Shown in pieces: positions 50,738 to 59,315 of a DNA stretch of 64,000 nucleotides; position 1 is the first letter of the stretch; every line of letters begins with the position of its first letter. The stretch spans positions 186,001 to 250,000 of the forward strand of contig NZ_JBOCEF010000001.1 in NCBI RefSeq assembly GCF_050586345.1. The letters are read 5' to 3'. Source of the stretch: JBOCEF01 sp050586345 (GTDB lineage: Bacteria > Pseudomonadota > Alphaproteobacteria > Rhodobacterales > Rhodobacteraceae). The notes beneath the pieces are model-generated. The model had not been told where the DNA came from and made no database searches. It saw only the letters and a program-made list of their open reading frames with translations. Position numbers and translations under genes: made by a program.

Positions 50738-53236
50738 TCAGAAGTCGAGCTTCAGCGTCGCCATCGCCGAGCGGCCCGGCGCGACATAGGTGAAGGGCGC
50801 GCCCGAGCGGTAGAACGCGTCGTAATAGGTCTCGTCCGTCAGGTTGGTGACCGACACGGCGATCGAGGCGTTCTCGGTCACCCGGTACTCGGCCATCGCG
50901 TCGAAGCGCACGAAGCCCTGCAGGGTGTTGCCGTTGGTGGCGGCGAGCGATCCGCCCTGGATCTCGCCGCGCCAGGTGGCCTGGCCGCCGATGGCGAAAT
51001 CGTCGGTCGCCTGCCAGCGCACCAGCAGGTTGGCCTGGTGATGGGCGATGTTGGCGAGCTGTTCGCCCACATTCGCGGCGCTGGCGGACTTGGTGACCTC
51101 GGACTGCATCAGGCTGGCGCCGCCGAAGACCGAGATGCCCTCCCAGACCTCGCCCGACAGGCCGAACTCGACGCCCTGCACGTAGTACTCGCCCGACGCG
51201 GTGGTCACGGCGGAGGCGCCGCGGCCCTGGGTCTCGCGCGCGTTGCGCTTCTCGGTGCGGAACACCGAGGCGGTGGCCAGCAGGTCGTCGCCGAAGAAGG
51301 ACCACTTCACGCCCAGCTCGTAGGCGGTGTTCTTCTCGGGGGCCAGCAGCTGCCCGGCCGCGTCGAGCCCGCCATAGAAGCCGCCGCCCGCGTCGAGCTC
51401 CTGCCCCATCGGGTTGGTGGAGGTGGCGATGGCGGCGTAGAGCGTGCCCTCGGGGACCGGCTTCCAGGTCAGGCCGGCGTTCCAGTTGAACATCACGTCG
51501 TCGCGGGCATAGGCGTAGGCGCCCGAGCCGCCGACCCCGCTCTTGGAGATGTCATAGCTGTCGATCCGCGCGCCGAGGGTCAGCGACAGGCCGGGCAGAA
51601 GCTCCACCGTGTCGCCCAGGAACGCCGAGAGCGTCTCGACATTCACCTTGGTCGGGTCCGCCGACAGGGTCAGCGCCGTGCCCGGAACCCAGCAGCCCTC
51701 GGCGATCGGGTCGGGGTCGAACAGGTCCACGAGGCAGCCGCGGCCGCCGGTCGGGTTCTGGTAATCCTCGGAGGTCAGGCCGGTATAGGAGCGGGAGACG
51801 ATCTTCTCGCGGCTCGCCTCGACGCCGAAGATGGCGGCGTGCTTCATGCCCCCGAGGGTGCCGTCCCAGGTCAGCTCGGCCACGTTGCCGAACACGGTGT
51901 TGCTCTGCTTGTTCGACTTGAAGCTGAGCGAGGCGGTCCAGTCCGCCGGGTCGGCGGCGGAGGCGTCCATGTTCGACGGCGCGGTCAGCACGTAGTCATT
52001 GGTGCTGCGCGACAGGCGGGTGCGGTTCGACAGGGCGAACCCGTCCCCGAGGTCCCAGTCCACGCGGAAGGTGCCCACGTCCTGGCCCGCCTCCTGGAAG
52101 TCGCGGCCGACGACGCCGAAATAGGTGTCGCGCGAGACGCCGAGGCTCTCGGTCGCGGGTTCGCCTGCGGTCGAATCCCAGGGCACGCCCCAGTCGGGGG
52201 TCTGCGAGATGTCGATATGGTGGAATTCGAGGCCCACCGTCACGTCGTCGGCGATGTCGCCTTCAACGCTGAAGGCGGCGCCCCAGCGGTCGTCCTTGAC
52301 GTGGTCGCGGCCGGGGGTGTCGGATTTCTGCGCCATCAGGTTGACGCGGCCGCGGATGTTCTCGTTCAGCTCTCCGTTCGCGTCGAGGGTCCCGCGCCAG
52401 AGGTTCGAGGTCCCGGCCGAGAGGGCGCCCGAGATGAAGTCGTCCTTCTGCGCCTTCTTGGTCACCAGGTTGACAGCGCCGCCGGTGACGCCGCGCCCGC
52501 CCACGGTGCCCGAGGGGCCCTTCAGGATCTCGACCTGCTCGGTCATGAAGTTCTCGCGGATCGTCACGCCGCTTTCGCGCACGCCGTCGACGAAGGCGTC
52601 GTTGGTGGCCTTGAAGCCGCGGATGAACAGCACGTCGCCGTAAGCGTTGCCGCCCTCGCCGGTGCCGAGGGTGATGCCCGGGGTGGTGCGGGCCAGCTCG
52701 CGCACCGAGGTGGCGCCCTTCTGCTCAAGCACCTCCTTGGGGATGGCGTTGATGGTGCGCGGGGTGTCCTTGAGCGGCGTGCGGATGCGCGAGTTGGCCG
52801 AGGCGTCGACCTTCCAGGGCGCGTTCGGGTCGGCGAAGGGGTTGGCCCCGCCCACGGCCCCGGCGCCCGTCAGGGCGGGGGCCTGTCCGCCCGCGGCGGC
52901 GGCCTGCTGCGCGGCGTCGCCCGCGCCCCCGGCGGCGGCCCCCGCGGCTGCGGCGCCCGCGGCGCCGGCCCCGGCCGCGCCCTGGCCGTCGGCCTCGGCC
53001 GGGGCGGCGGCCTCGACCTCCAGCTCCGGGAGCATGATCGGCGCGGCCTGCTGGGCGAAGGCCGGGGCGGCGAGGCCGAGCGAGGCGGCGAGGCCGAGGC
53101 CGAGCGCGGCGCGCTGGGCGGGGCGGGCCTGGGCGGGGGCCTGGGCGGGGGCCGCGGCGGGCGCCCCGAGGGCGGCGGCGGCGAGGCCCGCGGGCAGGCG
53201 GGCGGCGTGGCGGGGGTCGGTCGTGTGTCGGGTCAC
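50738..53236 (-). CDS. TonB-dependent siderophore receptor
   Basis: An 832-aa outer-membrane receptor, probably for a catecholate-type siderophore (Fiu/PiuA class, judged from its PKHD neighbour). After an unusually long N-terminus (about 62 residues, cleavage near AFA/QQ) comes a TonB box-like LPELEVEA. An Ala/Gly-rich insert of about 50 residues (about 75-125) precedes the plug domain (TPRTINAIPKEVLEQKG, LFIRGF, EQVEILKGPSGTVGGRG). The 22-strand barrel ends in the canonical aromatic MATLKLDF. The start is a GTG with GGAG 14 nt upstream, so the true start may differ. Confidence 0.92.
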   Translation of the reverse strand: MTRHTTDPRHAARLPAGLAAAALGAPAAAPAQAPAQARPAQRAALGLGLAASLGLAAPAFAQQAAPIMLPELEVEAAAPAEADGQGAAGAGAAGAAAAGAAAGGAGDAAQQAAAAGGQAPALTGAGAVGGANPFADPNAPWKVDASANSRIRTPLKDTPRTINAIPKEVLEQKGATSVRELARTTPGITLGTGEGGNAYGDVLFIRGFKATNDAFVDGVRESGVTIRENFMTEQVEILKGPSGTVGGRGVTGGAVNLVTKKAQKDDFISGALSAGTSNLWRGTLDANGELNENIRGRVNLMAQKSDTPGRDHVKDDRWGAAFSVEGDIADDVTVGLEFHHIDISQTPDWGVPWDSTAGEPATESLGVSRDTYFGVVGRDFQEAGQDVGTFRVDWDLGDGFALSNRTRLSRSTNDYVLTAPSNMDASAADPADWTASLSFKSNKQSNTVFGNVAELTWDGTLGGMKHAAIFGVEASREKIVSRSYTGLTSEDYQNPTGGRGCLVDLFDPDPIAEGCWVPGTALTLSADPTKVNVETLSAFLGDTVELLPGLSLTLGARIDSYDISKSGVGGSGAYAYARDDVMFNWNAGLTWKPVPEGTLYAAIATSTNPMGQELDAGGGFYGGLDAAGQLLAPEKNTAYELGVKWSFFGDDLLATASVFRTEKRNARETQGRGASAVTTASGEYYVQGVEFGLSGEVWEGISVFGGASLMQSEVTKSASAANVGEQLANIAHHQANLLVRWQATDDFAIGGQATWRGEIQGGSLAATNGNTLQGFVRFDAMAEYRVTENASIAVSVTNLTDETYYDAFYRSGAPFTYVAPGRSAMATLKLDF

Positions 53237-53451
53237 GAGAAGCGCATCTCCGGGGCCGCCCGGCCCGGCGCGCGCGAAAAAGGCGCGACGGAGCGGCGGC
53301 GGTCAAACGTTGATCGGGAAGATGGCTGGGCGCGGTCGCGGCCTGGCTGTCCGAAGATCGTCGGGGCGGGACCGGTCGGATGGCGCGCCTGCGGGGACCT
53401 TCGGGGGTCGCGCGGGGGGGCTGTCGGGCCCGCCTGCGCGTCTCGTCGTGC

Positions 53452-53480
53452 CTTATCCTTATCCGACTGAAACAGTCAAC
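53452..53480 (-). promoter_or_regulatory. Candidate iron-regulated promoter of the receptor operon
   Basis: On the minus strand TTGACT (53474-53479) is followed after 16 nt by GATAAG. A 13-bp palindrome, GACTG-AAA-CAGTC (53465-53477, plus strand), overlaps the -35. On the minus strand it reads TGACTGTTTCAGTCG, close to the TGA-N9-TCA pattern of RirA-type iron boxes of alphaproteobacteria. It is about 220 nt from the receptor start. A match by eye only. Confidence 0.35.
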
Positions 53481-53570
53481 CATCCGCGCGCGCCGCCCTG
53501 CCATGGCCGCGCGCCGCTGTTGCGCGGCTGCAACCCGGCCCCCGGGGCGCCGCGCCCCCCGACAGGCGAA

Positions 53571-53594
53571 GGGCGGCGCCTTTCGGCGCCGCCC
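53571..53594 (-). terminator. Probable terminator of the MFS gene
   Basis: A perfect 10-bp stem (GGGCGGCGCC / GGCGCCGCCC) around TTTC lies 35 nt beyond the MFS stop on the minus strand. The tail (TTCGCC) is weak. Confidence 0.5.
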
Positions 53595-53628
53595 TCGGCA
53601 AGGATCGCAGGATCGCCGCGCGCGCGGC

Positions 53629-54891
53629 TCAGGCGGCCAGGACCGCCCGGCTGCGCTCGTTCACCGGCAGGTGGACGACGGCCGAGAACAGCCCGATCCC
53701 GACGCCGATCCACCACACCGCGTCATAGGTGCCGTAGACGTCATAGAGCGCGCCGCCGAGCCACACGCCCGCGAAGCTGCCCAGCTGGTGCGACAGGAAC
53801 ACGATGCCGTAGAGCGTGCCCATGTAGCGCATCCCCCAGATATGCCCCACCAGCCCCGCGGTCAGCGGCACCGTCGCCAGCCACAGCGCGCCCATGGCGA
53901 CCGAGAACAGCAGCACCGTGGTCGGCGTCATCGGCGCCCAGATGAACAGCGCCGAGGCCGCCGCGCGCCCGACATAGATGGCCGAGAGCAGGTACTTGCG
54001 GCTCAGCCGCGATCCCAGCGCCCCGGCGACCAGGGTGCCGACGATGTTGGCCAGCCCGATCAGCGCGATGGCCCAGGCGCCGAGCTGCACGGTGCTGCTC
54101 AGCCCCAGCCCGGCCAGCAGCCCCGCCGGGTCGATCGGCCCGCAGACCTCGGCCACGAAGGCGGGGAAATGCGCGGTGATGAAGCCCAGCTGATAGCCGC
54201 AGGAGAAGAAGCCGAGGAAGATCAGCGTGTAGGACGGATCGCGCAGCGCCCCGCCCATGACCTGCGCGAAGGACGCCTCGGCCCCCGTTCCCGCCGGGGC
54301 CTGGGGCGCGCGCAGCAGCGGCAGCAGCAGCAGAACCGTCAGCGCGATCCCCGCCAGCGCCAGGAAGGTGAAGTCGATGCCGCCCGAGGCGAGCAGCCGC
54401 TCCACCACCGGCGGCCCGACCACCTGGCCCGCCGACCCCGCCGCCGTGGCGATGCCGAGCGCCATGGAGCGGTGCGATTCCGGCGTCGCGCGCCCGACCA
54501 TCGCCAGGATCACGCCGAAGCCGGTCCCCGCGATGCCGAAGCCGATCAGCACGTTGAGCAGCTGGTGCCCCTCGGGCGTCACCGCCTGCGAGGAGAGCGC
54601 AAGGCCCACCGCGTAGGTCACCGCGCCCAGCGCCAGCGCCCGCCGCTCGCCCCACCGCTCGGCGATCATGGCGAAGAGCGGCTGCCCGAACCCCCAGGCG
54701 AGGTTCTGGATCGCGATGGCGAGCGAGAATTCCGCCCGCAGCCAGCCGAAGCTTTCCGCCATCGGGATCTGGAACAGCCCGAAGGCGGCGCGGATGGCGA
54801 AGGAAATCAGGATGATGGCGCAGCCCGCCAGCAGCACGGGCGAGAGCAGCGCGGAGCGCGGGGCGGGAGCGGGAGAGATGGCGGTGGTCAT
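53629..54891 (-). CDS. MFS transporter
   Basis: A 420-aa major-facilitator protein with twelve predicted membrane segments in two halves split by a polar loop around residue 200. Near the N-terminus SFAIRAAFGLFQIPMAESFGW is followed by QNLAWGFGQPLFAMIAERWGERRAL, the motif-A region. The second half ends with GTLYGIVFLSHQLGSFAGVWLGG and VWWIGVGIG. The pattern is that of the oxalate/formate or monocarboxylate-like MFS branch, but the substrate is not readable. It follows the DHFR-like gene by 9 nt and may share its transcript. Confidence 0.88.
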   Translation of the reverse strand: MTTAISPAPAPRSALLSPVLLAGCAIILISFAIRAAFGLFQIPMAESFGWLRAEFSLAIAIQNLAWGFGQPLFAMIAERWGERRALALGAVTYAVGLALSSQAVTPEGHQLLNVLIGFGIAGTGFGVILAMVGRATPESHRSMALGIATAAGSAGQVVGPPVVERLLASGGIDFTFLALAGIALTVLLLLPLLRAPQAPAGTGAEASFAQVMGGALRDPSYTLIFLGFFSCGYQLGFITAHFPAFVAEVCGPIDPAGLLAGLGLSSTVQLGAWAIALIGLANIVGTLVAGALGSRLSRKYLLSAIYVGRAAASALFIWAPMTPTTVLLFSVAMGALWLATVPLTAGLVGHIWGMRYMGTLYGIVFLSHQLGSFAGVWLGGALYDVYGTYDAVWWIGVGIGLFSAVVHLPVNERSRAVLAA

Positions 54892-54900
54892 GGCGGGTCC

Positions 54901-55449
54901 TCAGCGGGTCCAGACGGTGAGCGTGACGCCGTCCTCGGGGTCGATGTCCTGCACCTCGCCGGGGGTCATCCCGGCCAGGGACAGCGCGGCTTCGGGCGTC
55001 GGCGCCGCGGTGGGGAACAGCTGCGTGCCGCCCGACAGGCGGATCCCGGCCTTGCGCGACAGGTGGAACCCGTCGAAGCGGGGCAGGAACAGCCCGAACG
55101 GGGCCGATCCGCCCGGGATCGCGACGCGCCCGCCCTCGGGGAGCAGCCGCATCAGCATCGCGTCGATGGGCACGATTTCAGGGTTCCAAAAAAGAACCAA
55201 CTCCTCCGCCTGGTCAAGCCCCGCGGCGGCGCGGGTCATCACCACCCGGCGGCGGCGCTTCAGGTTGGGCGTCGCCTCGTGGCTGGTGCGCCCGAGGATG
55301 GTGATGTCGGCGCGGTCGAGCTCGGCCTGGAAATAGGCCCAGTCGGCGTCGTTCATCAGCGCCCTGGGAAGCGCGCCCGAGGCGTCGGCGATGCAGCCGT
55401 CCTCGCACACGATGGCGTAGCCGTGGATCTGCCACTTGGGGTCTTGCAT
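54901..55449 (-). CDS. Dihydrofolate-reductase-like (RibD C-terminal domain) protein
   Basis: A 182-aa soluble protein of the DHFR/RibD-C fold: MQDPKWQIHGYAIVCEDGCIAD at the start, ITILGRTSHEATPNLKRRRRVVMTR near the NADPH site, and GGRVAIPGGSAPFGLFLPR in the second half. These proteins are probably NAD(P)H-dependent reductases, but few have known substrates. The start was placed where the family domain begins; the frame runs 35 codons further upstream. It is divergent from zapE. Confidence 0.78.
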   Translation of the reverse strand: MQDPKWQIHGYAIVCEDGCIADASGALPRALMNDADWAYFQAELDRADITILGRTSHEATPNLKRRRRVVMTRAAAGLDQAEELVLFWNPEIVPIDAMLMRLLPEGGRVAIPGGSAPFGLFLPRFDGFHLSRKAGIRLSGGTQLFPTAAPTPEAALSLAGMTPGEVQDIDPEDGVTLTVWTR

Positions 55450-55612
55450 CGGGGGCCTCGGGTCGGGATGTGTTGCGCCGCGGCGGAAAGGGTGCAAATT
55501 CGCGCCGCGTGCGCGGCTTGTCAAAACAAGATAAGTCGGCGGAACTATCATCATGCCTTATGAATGGGCCGTCGCCCCGCCCCCGCGGCGCGCCCGGACG
55601 CAGGAGATCCCG

Positions 55613-56731
55613 ATGACCCAGACGCCCATGGCCCGCTACCGCGCCCTTGTGAAAGACGGCGCGCTGAACCCGGACCCGGCGCAGAATCTCGGGATGGAGA
55701 AGCTCCAGATGCTGCATGAGCGGCTGAAGGGGTATGAGCCGAAGACGCCCAAGAAGCACTCGCGCGGCTGGTTCGGCTGGGGGCGGGAGCCCAGGCACGA
55801 CGTGGCCGAGATCGGCGGGCTTTATATCTATGGCGGGGTGGGGCGCGGGAAATCCATGCTGATGGACCTCTTCGCCGAGACCTCGCCGGTCAGCCCCACG
55901 CGGCGGGTGCATTTCCACGCCTTCATGCAGGAGATCCACGCCCTGATCGGCGATGCGCGCAAGCGCAACGTGGAGGACCCGATCGCCGAGGCGGCGGAGA
56001 AGACGGCGGCCTCGGCCACGCTGCTGTGTTTCGACGAGATGCAGATCACCGACATCGCCGACGCGATGATCGTGGGGCGGCTGTTCGAGGCGCTGTTCCG
56101 GCGGGGGGTGGTGGTGGTGACCACCTCGAACCGGCATCCCGATGATCTCTACAAGAACGGGCTGAGCCGGGAGCTGTTCCTGCCCTTCATCGCGCTGATG
56201 AAGGAGAAGCTGGACCTGCACCATCTCGACGGCGCCGCGGATCACCGGCAGGACCGGCTGCGCGGGGAGCCGCGATATCTCGCGCCGCTGGGGCCGCAGA
56301 CGGATGCGGCGATGGACCGGATCTGGGAGGAATGCGCCGCCGGGCCGGACCAGCCGCTGGAGCTGTCGGTTAAGGGGCGCAAGGTCGATTTCGCGCGGGC
56401 GCGGCTGCAGGGCCGGGCGGTGCGCGCGACGTTCGACGAGCTTTGCCGCCGTCCGCTGGGCGCCGCCGATTACCTCGAGCTGGCCGAGGTGGCGCACACG
56501 CTGCTGATCGAGGGCGTGCCGCGGCTCTCGCGCGCCAACAACAACGAGGCGACGCGCTTCGTGCACCTGGTGGACGCGCTCTACGAGGCGAAGCGGCTGG
56601 TTTACGTGTCGGCCGAGGCCTCGCCGGAGACGCTGTACACCGAGGGCGCGGGCAGCTTCGAATTCGAGCGCACGGCGAGCCGGCTCGAGGAAATGCAGGG
56701 CCAGGACTGGCCGCCGCAGGACGAGGGCTGA
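55613..56731 (+). CDS. zapE: Cell division protein ZapE / AFG1-like ATPase
   Basis: A 372-aa AFG1-family AAA-type ATPase. Walker A is YGGVGRGKS (about residue 78), Walker B LLCFDEMQ (about 142), the sensor VTTSNRHPDDLYKNGL, and the later RARLQGRAVRATFDELCRRPLGAADYLELA region is typical. In bacteria it is named ZapE and is linked to the Z-ring; in mitochondria AFG1/LACE1 acts in protein quality control. AGGAG lies 6 nt before the ATG at MTQTPMARY. In Rhodobacterales it often lies near sdh or mdh genes; the sdh genes are about 6 kb away here. Confidence 0.92.
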   Translation: MTQTPMARYRALVKDGALNPDPAQNLGMEKLQMLHERLKGYEPKTPKKHSRGWFGWGREPRHDVAEIGGLYIYGGVGRGKSMLMDLFAETSPVSPTRRVHFHAFMQEIHALIGDARKRNVEDPIAEAAEKTAASATLLCFDEMQITDIADAMIVGRLFEALFRRGVVVVTTSNRHPDDLYKNGLSRELFLPFIALMKEKLDLHHLDGAADHRQDRLRGEPRYLAPLGPQTDAAMDRIWEECAAGPDQPLELSVKGRKVDFARARLQGRAVRATFDELCRRPLGAADYLELAEVAHTLLIEGVPRLSRANNNEATRFVHLVDALYEAKRLVYVSAEASPETLYTEGAGSFEFERTASRLEEMQGQDWPPQDEG

Positions 56732-56746
56732 GCGGGGCAGGGGGCG

Positions 56747-56880
56747 CCGCAGGCGGCCCTCCGGCGGCGAATGGGGGGCATGGCCCCCTGAGGCGGCGGA
56801 TCTTGCGCAAGGTGGGGGCGGGCGTCCTCGGGGGGCATGAAGCCCCCGCTCGGCCGCCCGCGCCGCGCGGGGCGCGGCGG
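56747..56880. repeat. Dispersed intergenic repeat, family B, copy 1
   Basis: A GC-rich element with short GGGGGGCAT...GCCCCC hairpins that ends with CTCGGCCGCCCGCGCCGCGC and following bases. The last 55 nt are nearly identical to 59226-59280, and the earlier part is similar in layout to 59131-59225. It lies directly after zapE. Confidence 0.7.
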
Positions 56881-56921
56881 CGCCCGGGATGGCGGGCCGG
56901 GCGTATCGGGGCGGATGTCGG

Positions 56922-57080
56922 GACCCTGCTGAGAAGCGCCTGAGGGAGGGGACTTCCCTCAGGTCGCAATCCCGAGGGTTGGTCGGCCCCGGACCGCGTC
57001 AAGGACAAGCCCGCTGCGCGGGTCGCCCGCGCCTGCGGCTTGGCGATCCTTGACCCGGTCCGGGCCCTCCCGCGCCTGGC
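56922..57080. repeat. Dispersed intergenic repeat, family A, copy 1 (long hairpin)
   Basis: About 160 nt closely related to 60655-60815. It opens with GAAGCGCCTGAGGGAGGG and a small hairpin (CCTGAGGGA / TCCCTCAGG). A long imperfect inverted repeat follows, with left arm GGCCCCGGACCGCGTCAAGG near 56985-57004 and right arm CCTTGACCCGGTCCGGGCCC near 57048-57067. The conserved phrase CCGAGGGTTGGTCGGCCCCGG marks both copies. Confidence 0.8.
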
Positions 57081-57220
57081 GGGCGGGGGTGCGGCGGGGA
57101 GAGGCGCGCGCGGTCTGCACGCAGGGCGCGAGTCGATGGCGCTTCCCGCGCCCGCCATCCCTGCGCCATGATGGCGGCGGAGGCTGGCCCGCAGGGTCCG
57201 ACCCGGGGGTCCGGCCCCAC

Positions 57221-57310
57221 CGGAGCGGACGACTCTGGAGCGGACGGGGCCGAAGCGGACAGGGCCCGAGCGGACAGGGCCGGAGCGGACAGGGCCGGAG
57301 CGGACAGGGC
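57221..57310. repeat. Tandem array of six 15-bp units
   Basis: Units of CGGAGCGGACAGGGC start at 57221, 57236, 57251, 57266, 57281 and 57296. The last four differ at one or two positions and the first two are more diverged. The array ends 27 nt before the DUF6804 gene. As the period is a multiple of three, an in-frame upstream extension of that gene would encode a GRSGQ-type pentapeptide repeat, but no start supports this. Confidence 0.88.
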
Positions 57311-57337
57311 CGGCGCCCGAACAGGAAAGGGACCGCC

Positions 57338-57634
57338 ATGAGGATCGCGCCCAACCGGCGCTGGGTGATCGTGCCCGCGGCGATGATGCTCATCCCGCTG
57401 CTGCCGCTCAAGCTGCCCTTCGCCTACTACGCGCTGCTGCGCCTCGCGGTGTGCGGGGCGGCCGGGTTCCTCGCTTTCGACCGCTGGCGGCGGGAGCGGA
57501 ACCTCGCCTGGGCGCTCGCCGGCCTCGCCGTGATCTACAACCCGGTGATCCCGCTCCATCTCGGGCGGCAGGCGCTGTGGGACCCGATCAACATCATCGG
57601 CGCGCTGCTGCTTCTGTTCGCCGCGACGCGCTGA
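57338..57634 (+). CDS. Small membrane protein (DUF6804-like)
   Basis: A 98-aa protein with three hydrophobic segments: about 11-28 (VIVPAAMMLIPLLPLKL), 33-50 and 60-95. The WALAGLAVIYNPVIPLHLGR block and the WDPINIIGALLLLF end resemble the DUF6804 family, as I recall it. Function is unknown. GGAAAGGGA precedes the ATG. Confidence 0.75.
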   Translation: MRIAPNRRWVIVPAAMMLIPLLPLKLPFAYYALLRLAVCGAAGFLAFDRWRRERNLAWALAGLAVIYNPVIPLHLGRQALWDPINIIGALLLLFAATR

Positions 57635-57755
57635 GCCGCGGCGGCGCGGCGGCCTGGCCGCGGCGTGACCCCGGCCCGGCCCGGGCTAGCTGACCGGGGG
57701 CGGGCCCGCGGCGGCGCGCATCTCCGCCTTTCCTCCGACGACGGGAGCCCCCGCC

Positions 57756-59090
57756 ATGATCCAACGCATCCGTTCCTGGCGCGACGCCGTGCTGGAGAGC
57801 TTCTGGTTCGTGCCGCTGGCCATGGTCGCCGTGGGGCAGGCCGGGGTGGTGGGCATCCTGGTCTACGGCGCCGATCTCGGGGCCGCGCTGGCCGCGCTCG
57901 GCTGGTCCGAGCCGTCCGAGGCGGTCAACGGCCTGGCGCGCGACATCGACCCGGACCGCGCCGCCGACGTGCTGACCACCGTGGCGGGGGGGATGATCAC
58001 CCTCGTCTCCATCGTCTTCTCGCTGGCCTTCGTGGCGCTGACGCTGACCTCGCAGCAGCTGGGGCCGCGGGTGATCGACTACTGGCTCAGGGCAAACGCC
58101 ACGCAGGGGCTGTTGGGGCTGTCGCTCTCGGCCTTCTTCGCCTCGGTCACCGGGCTGATCGCCATGGGGCTGGTGGAGCGCCCGGGGCGCGAGGCGCTGG
58201 CGGGGGCGGGGCTGGCGAGCCTGCTGGGCGCGCTGGCGCTGATCGCCACGGCGGTGTTCGCGACGCGGATGTCGGATGCGATCCGGGCCGACGTGACGGT
58301 GGCGCGGCTGGGCGCGGCCTTCGTGGCGGCGGTGAAGACCAGCTGCGCCGATTGCGCCCCGGCGGGCGAGGCGCAGGCCGCGCAGGCGCTGGCGCGGCTG
58401 GCCGAGCAGGAGGGGCGGGTCCTGTCGGCCCGCCGCGCGGGCTATGTCGGGGCGGTGGCGCTGGACTGGCTGGCCGGAGAGGCGAAGGCGAAGGGCCTGC
58501 GGATCTCGGTCACGGTGCGCGAGAACGACTTCGTGTTGCCCGGCGCCCCGGTGGCGCTGGTCCTCGGGCTGGCGGACGGGGACGAGCGGGGGCTGCGCGC
58601 GGCCGGGGACCTGGCCGACCGGGCGCTGACCCTGACCGAGCGGCGGCGGCGCACGGGGATGCCGGATTTCGAGGGCGACGCGCTGACCGAGGTGGCGCTG
58701 CGGGCGCTCTCGCCGTCGATGAACGATCCCTACACCGCGGTGTCCTGCATCGACCGGATCGGCGAGGGTTGCTGCGCGATGGTGCGCAAGGGCGCGCCGC
58801 GGCGGGCGGTGATGGAAGGCGAGATGGCCCGGGCGGCGAGCCCGGGCTGCGGGGCGGACTGGCTGGCGCCGCGGCTGTTCGGCCCGGTGCTTCATGCCGC
58901 CGAGGGCCAGCCGCTGGCGCTGGAGCGGCTGGCGGACCGGGTCGCGGACCTGGAGCGGGTGGCGCGGGAGAAGGGCGACTGGGCGGCGCTGGACGCGGCA
59001 GAGGCGCTGGCGAAGCGCGCCGCGCGGGCCGCGGCGCGGATGGAGGACCGGATGGATGCGGGCGCGGCGCGGCCCGGGGGCTATGCCTGA
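57756..59090 (+). CDS. DUF2254 predicted membrane protein
   Basis: A 444-aa protein with four hydrophobic segments in its first 170 residues (about 16-40, 75-102, 120-145 and 155-175), followed by a large soluble domain. The ITLVSIVFSLAFVALTLTSQQLGPRV block is the family hallmark. Another is PSMNDPYTAVSCIDRIG in the soluble part. Function is unknown. It lies between repeat-rich intergenic regions with no operon partner, 121 nt after the DUF6804-like gene on the same strand. Confidence 0.9.
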   Translation: MIQRIRSWRDAVLESFWFVPLAMVAVGQAGVVGILVYGADLGAALAALGWSEPSEAVNGLARDIDPDRAADVLTTVAGGMITLVSIVFSLAFVALTLTSQQLGPRVIDYWLRANATQGLLGLSLSAFFASVTGLIAMGLVERPGREALAGAGLASLLGALALIATAVFATRMSDAIRADVTVARLGAAFVAAVKTSCADCAPAGEAQAAQALARLAEQEGRVLSARRAGYVGAVALDWLAGEAKAKGLRISVTVRENDFVLPGAPVALVLGLADGDERGLRAAGDLADRALTLTERRRRTGMPDFEGDALTEVALRALSPSMNDPYTAVSCIDRIGEGCCAMVRKGAPRRAVMEGEMARAASPGCGADWLAPRLFGPVLHAAEGQPLALERLADRVADLERVAREKGDWAALDAAEALAKRAARAAARMEDRMDAGAARPGGYA

Positions 59091-59130
59091 CCGCGGTTCG
59101 GCGGGGACCGTCGGTTTGATCCGGGCGCCC

Positions 59131-59280
59131 GGCGGCGCAGCCGCCTGCGGGCGCGAACGGGGGGCTTGTCCCCCCTGGGCGCCCGCATCCCCCCGTGGGG
59201 CGACGGTTGGCCGGGGGCGGGCGACCTCGGGGGGCATGACGCCCCCGCTCGGCCGCCCGCGCCGCGCGGGGCGCGGCGGG
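59131..59280. repeat. Dispersed intergenic repeat, family B, copy 2
   Basis: Similar in layout to 56747-56880, with GGGGGGC...CCCCCC hairpins and a nearly identical final block (CTCGGCCGCCCGCGCCGCGC and flanks, 59248-59280). It fills most of the gap between the DUF2254 gene and the end of the dipeptidase gene. Confidence 0.7.
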
Positions 59281-59315
59281 CGCCGACCCGGAAGGGCGCG
59301 CTTGCTGCGGCGGGC

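Noticed and set aside
57050..57337. N-terminal extension of the DUF6804-like protein through the 15-bp repeats
   Set aside because: The frame is open, but it consists of dispersed-repeat and tandem-repeat DNA, and the internal ATG has a good ribosome-binding site and matches the family start.
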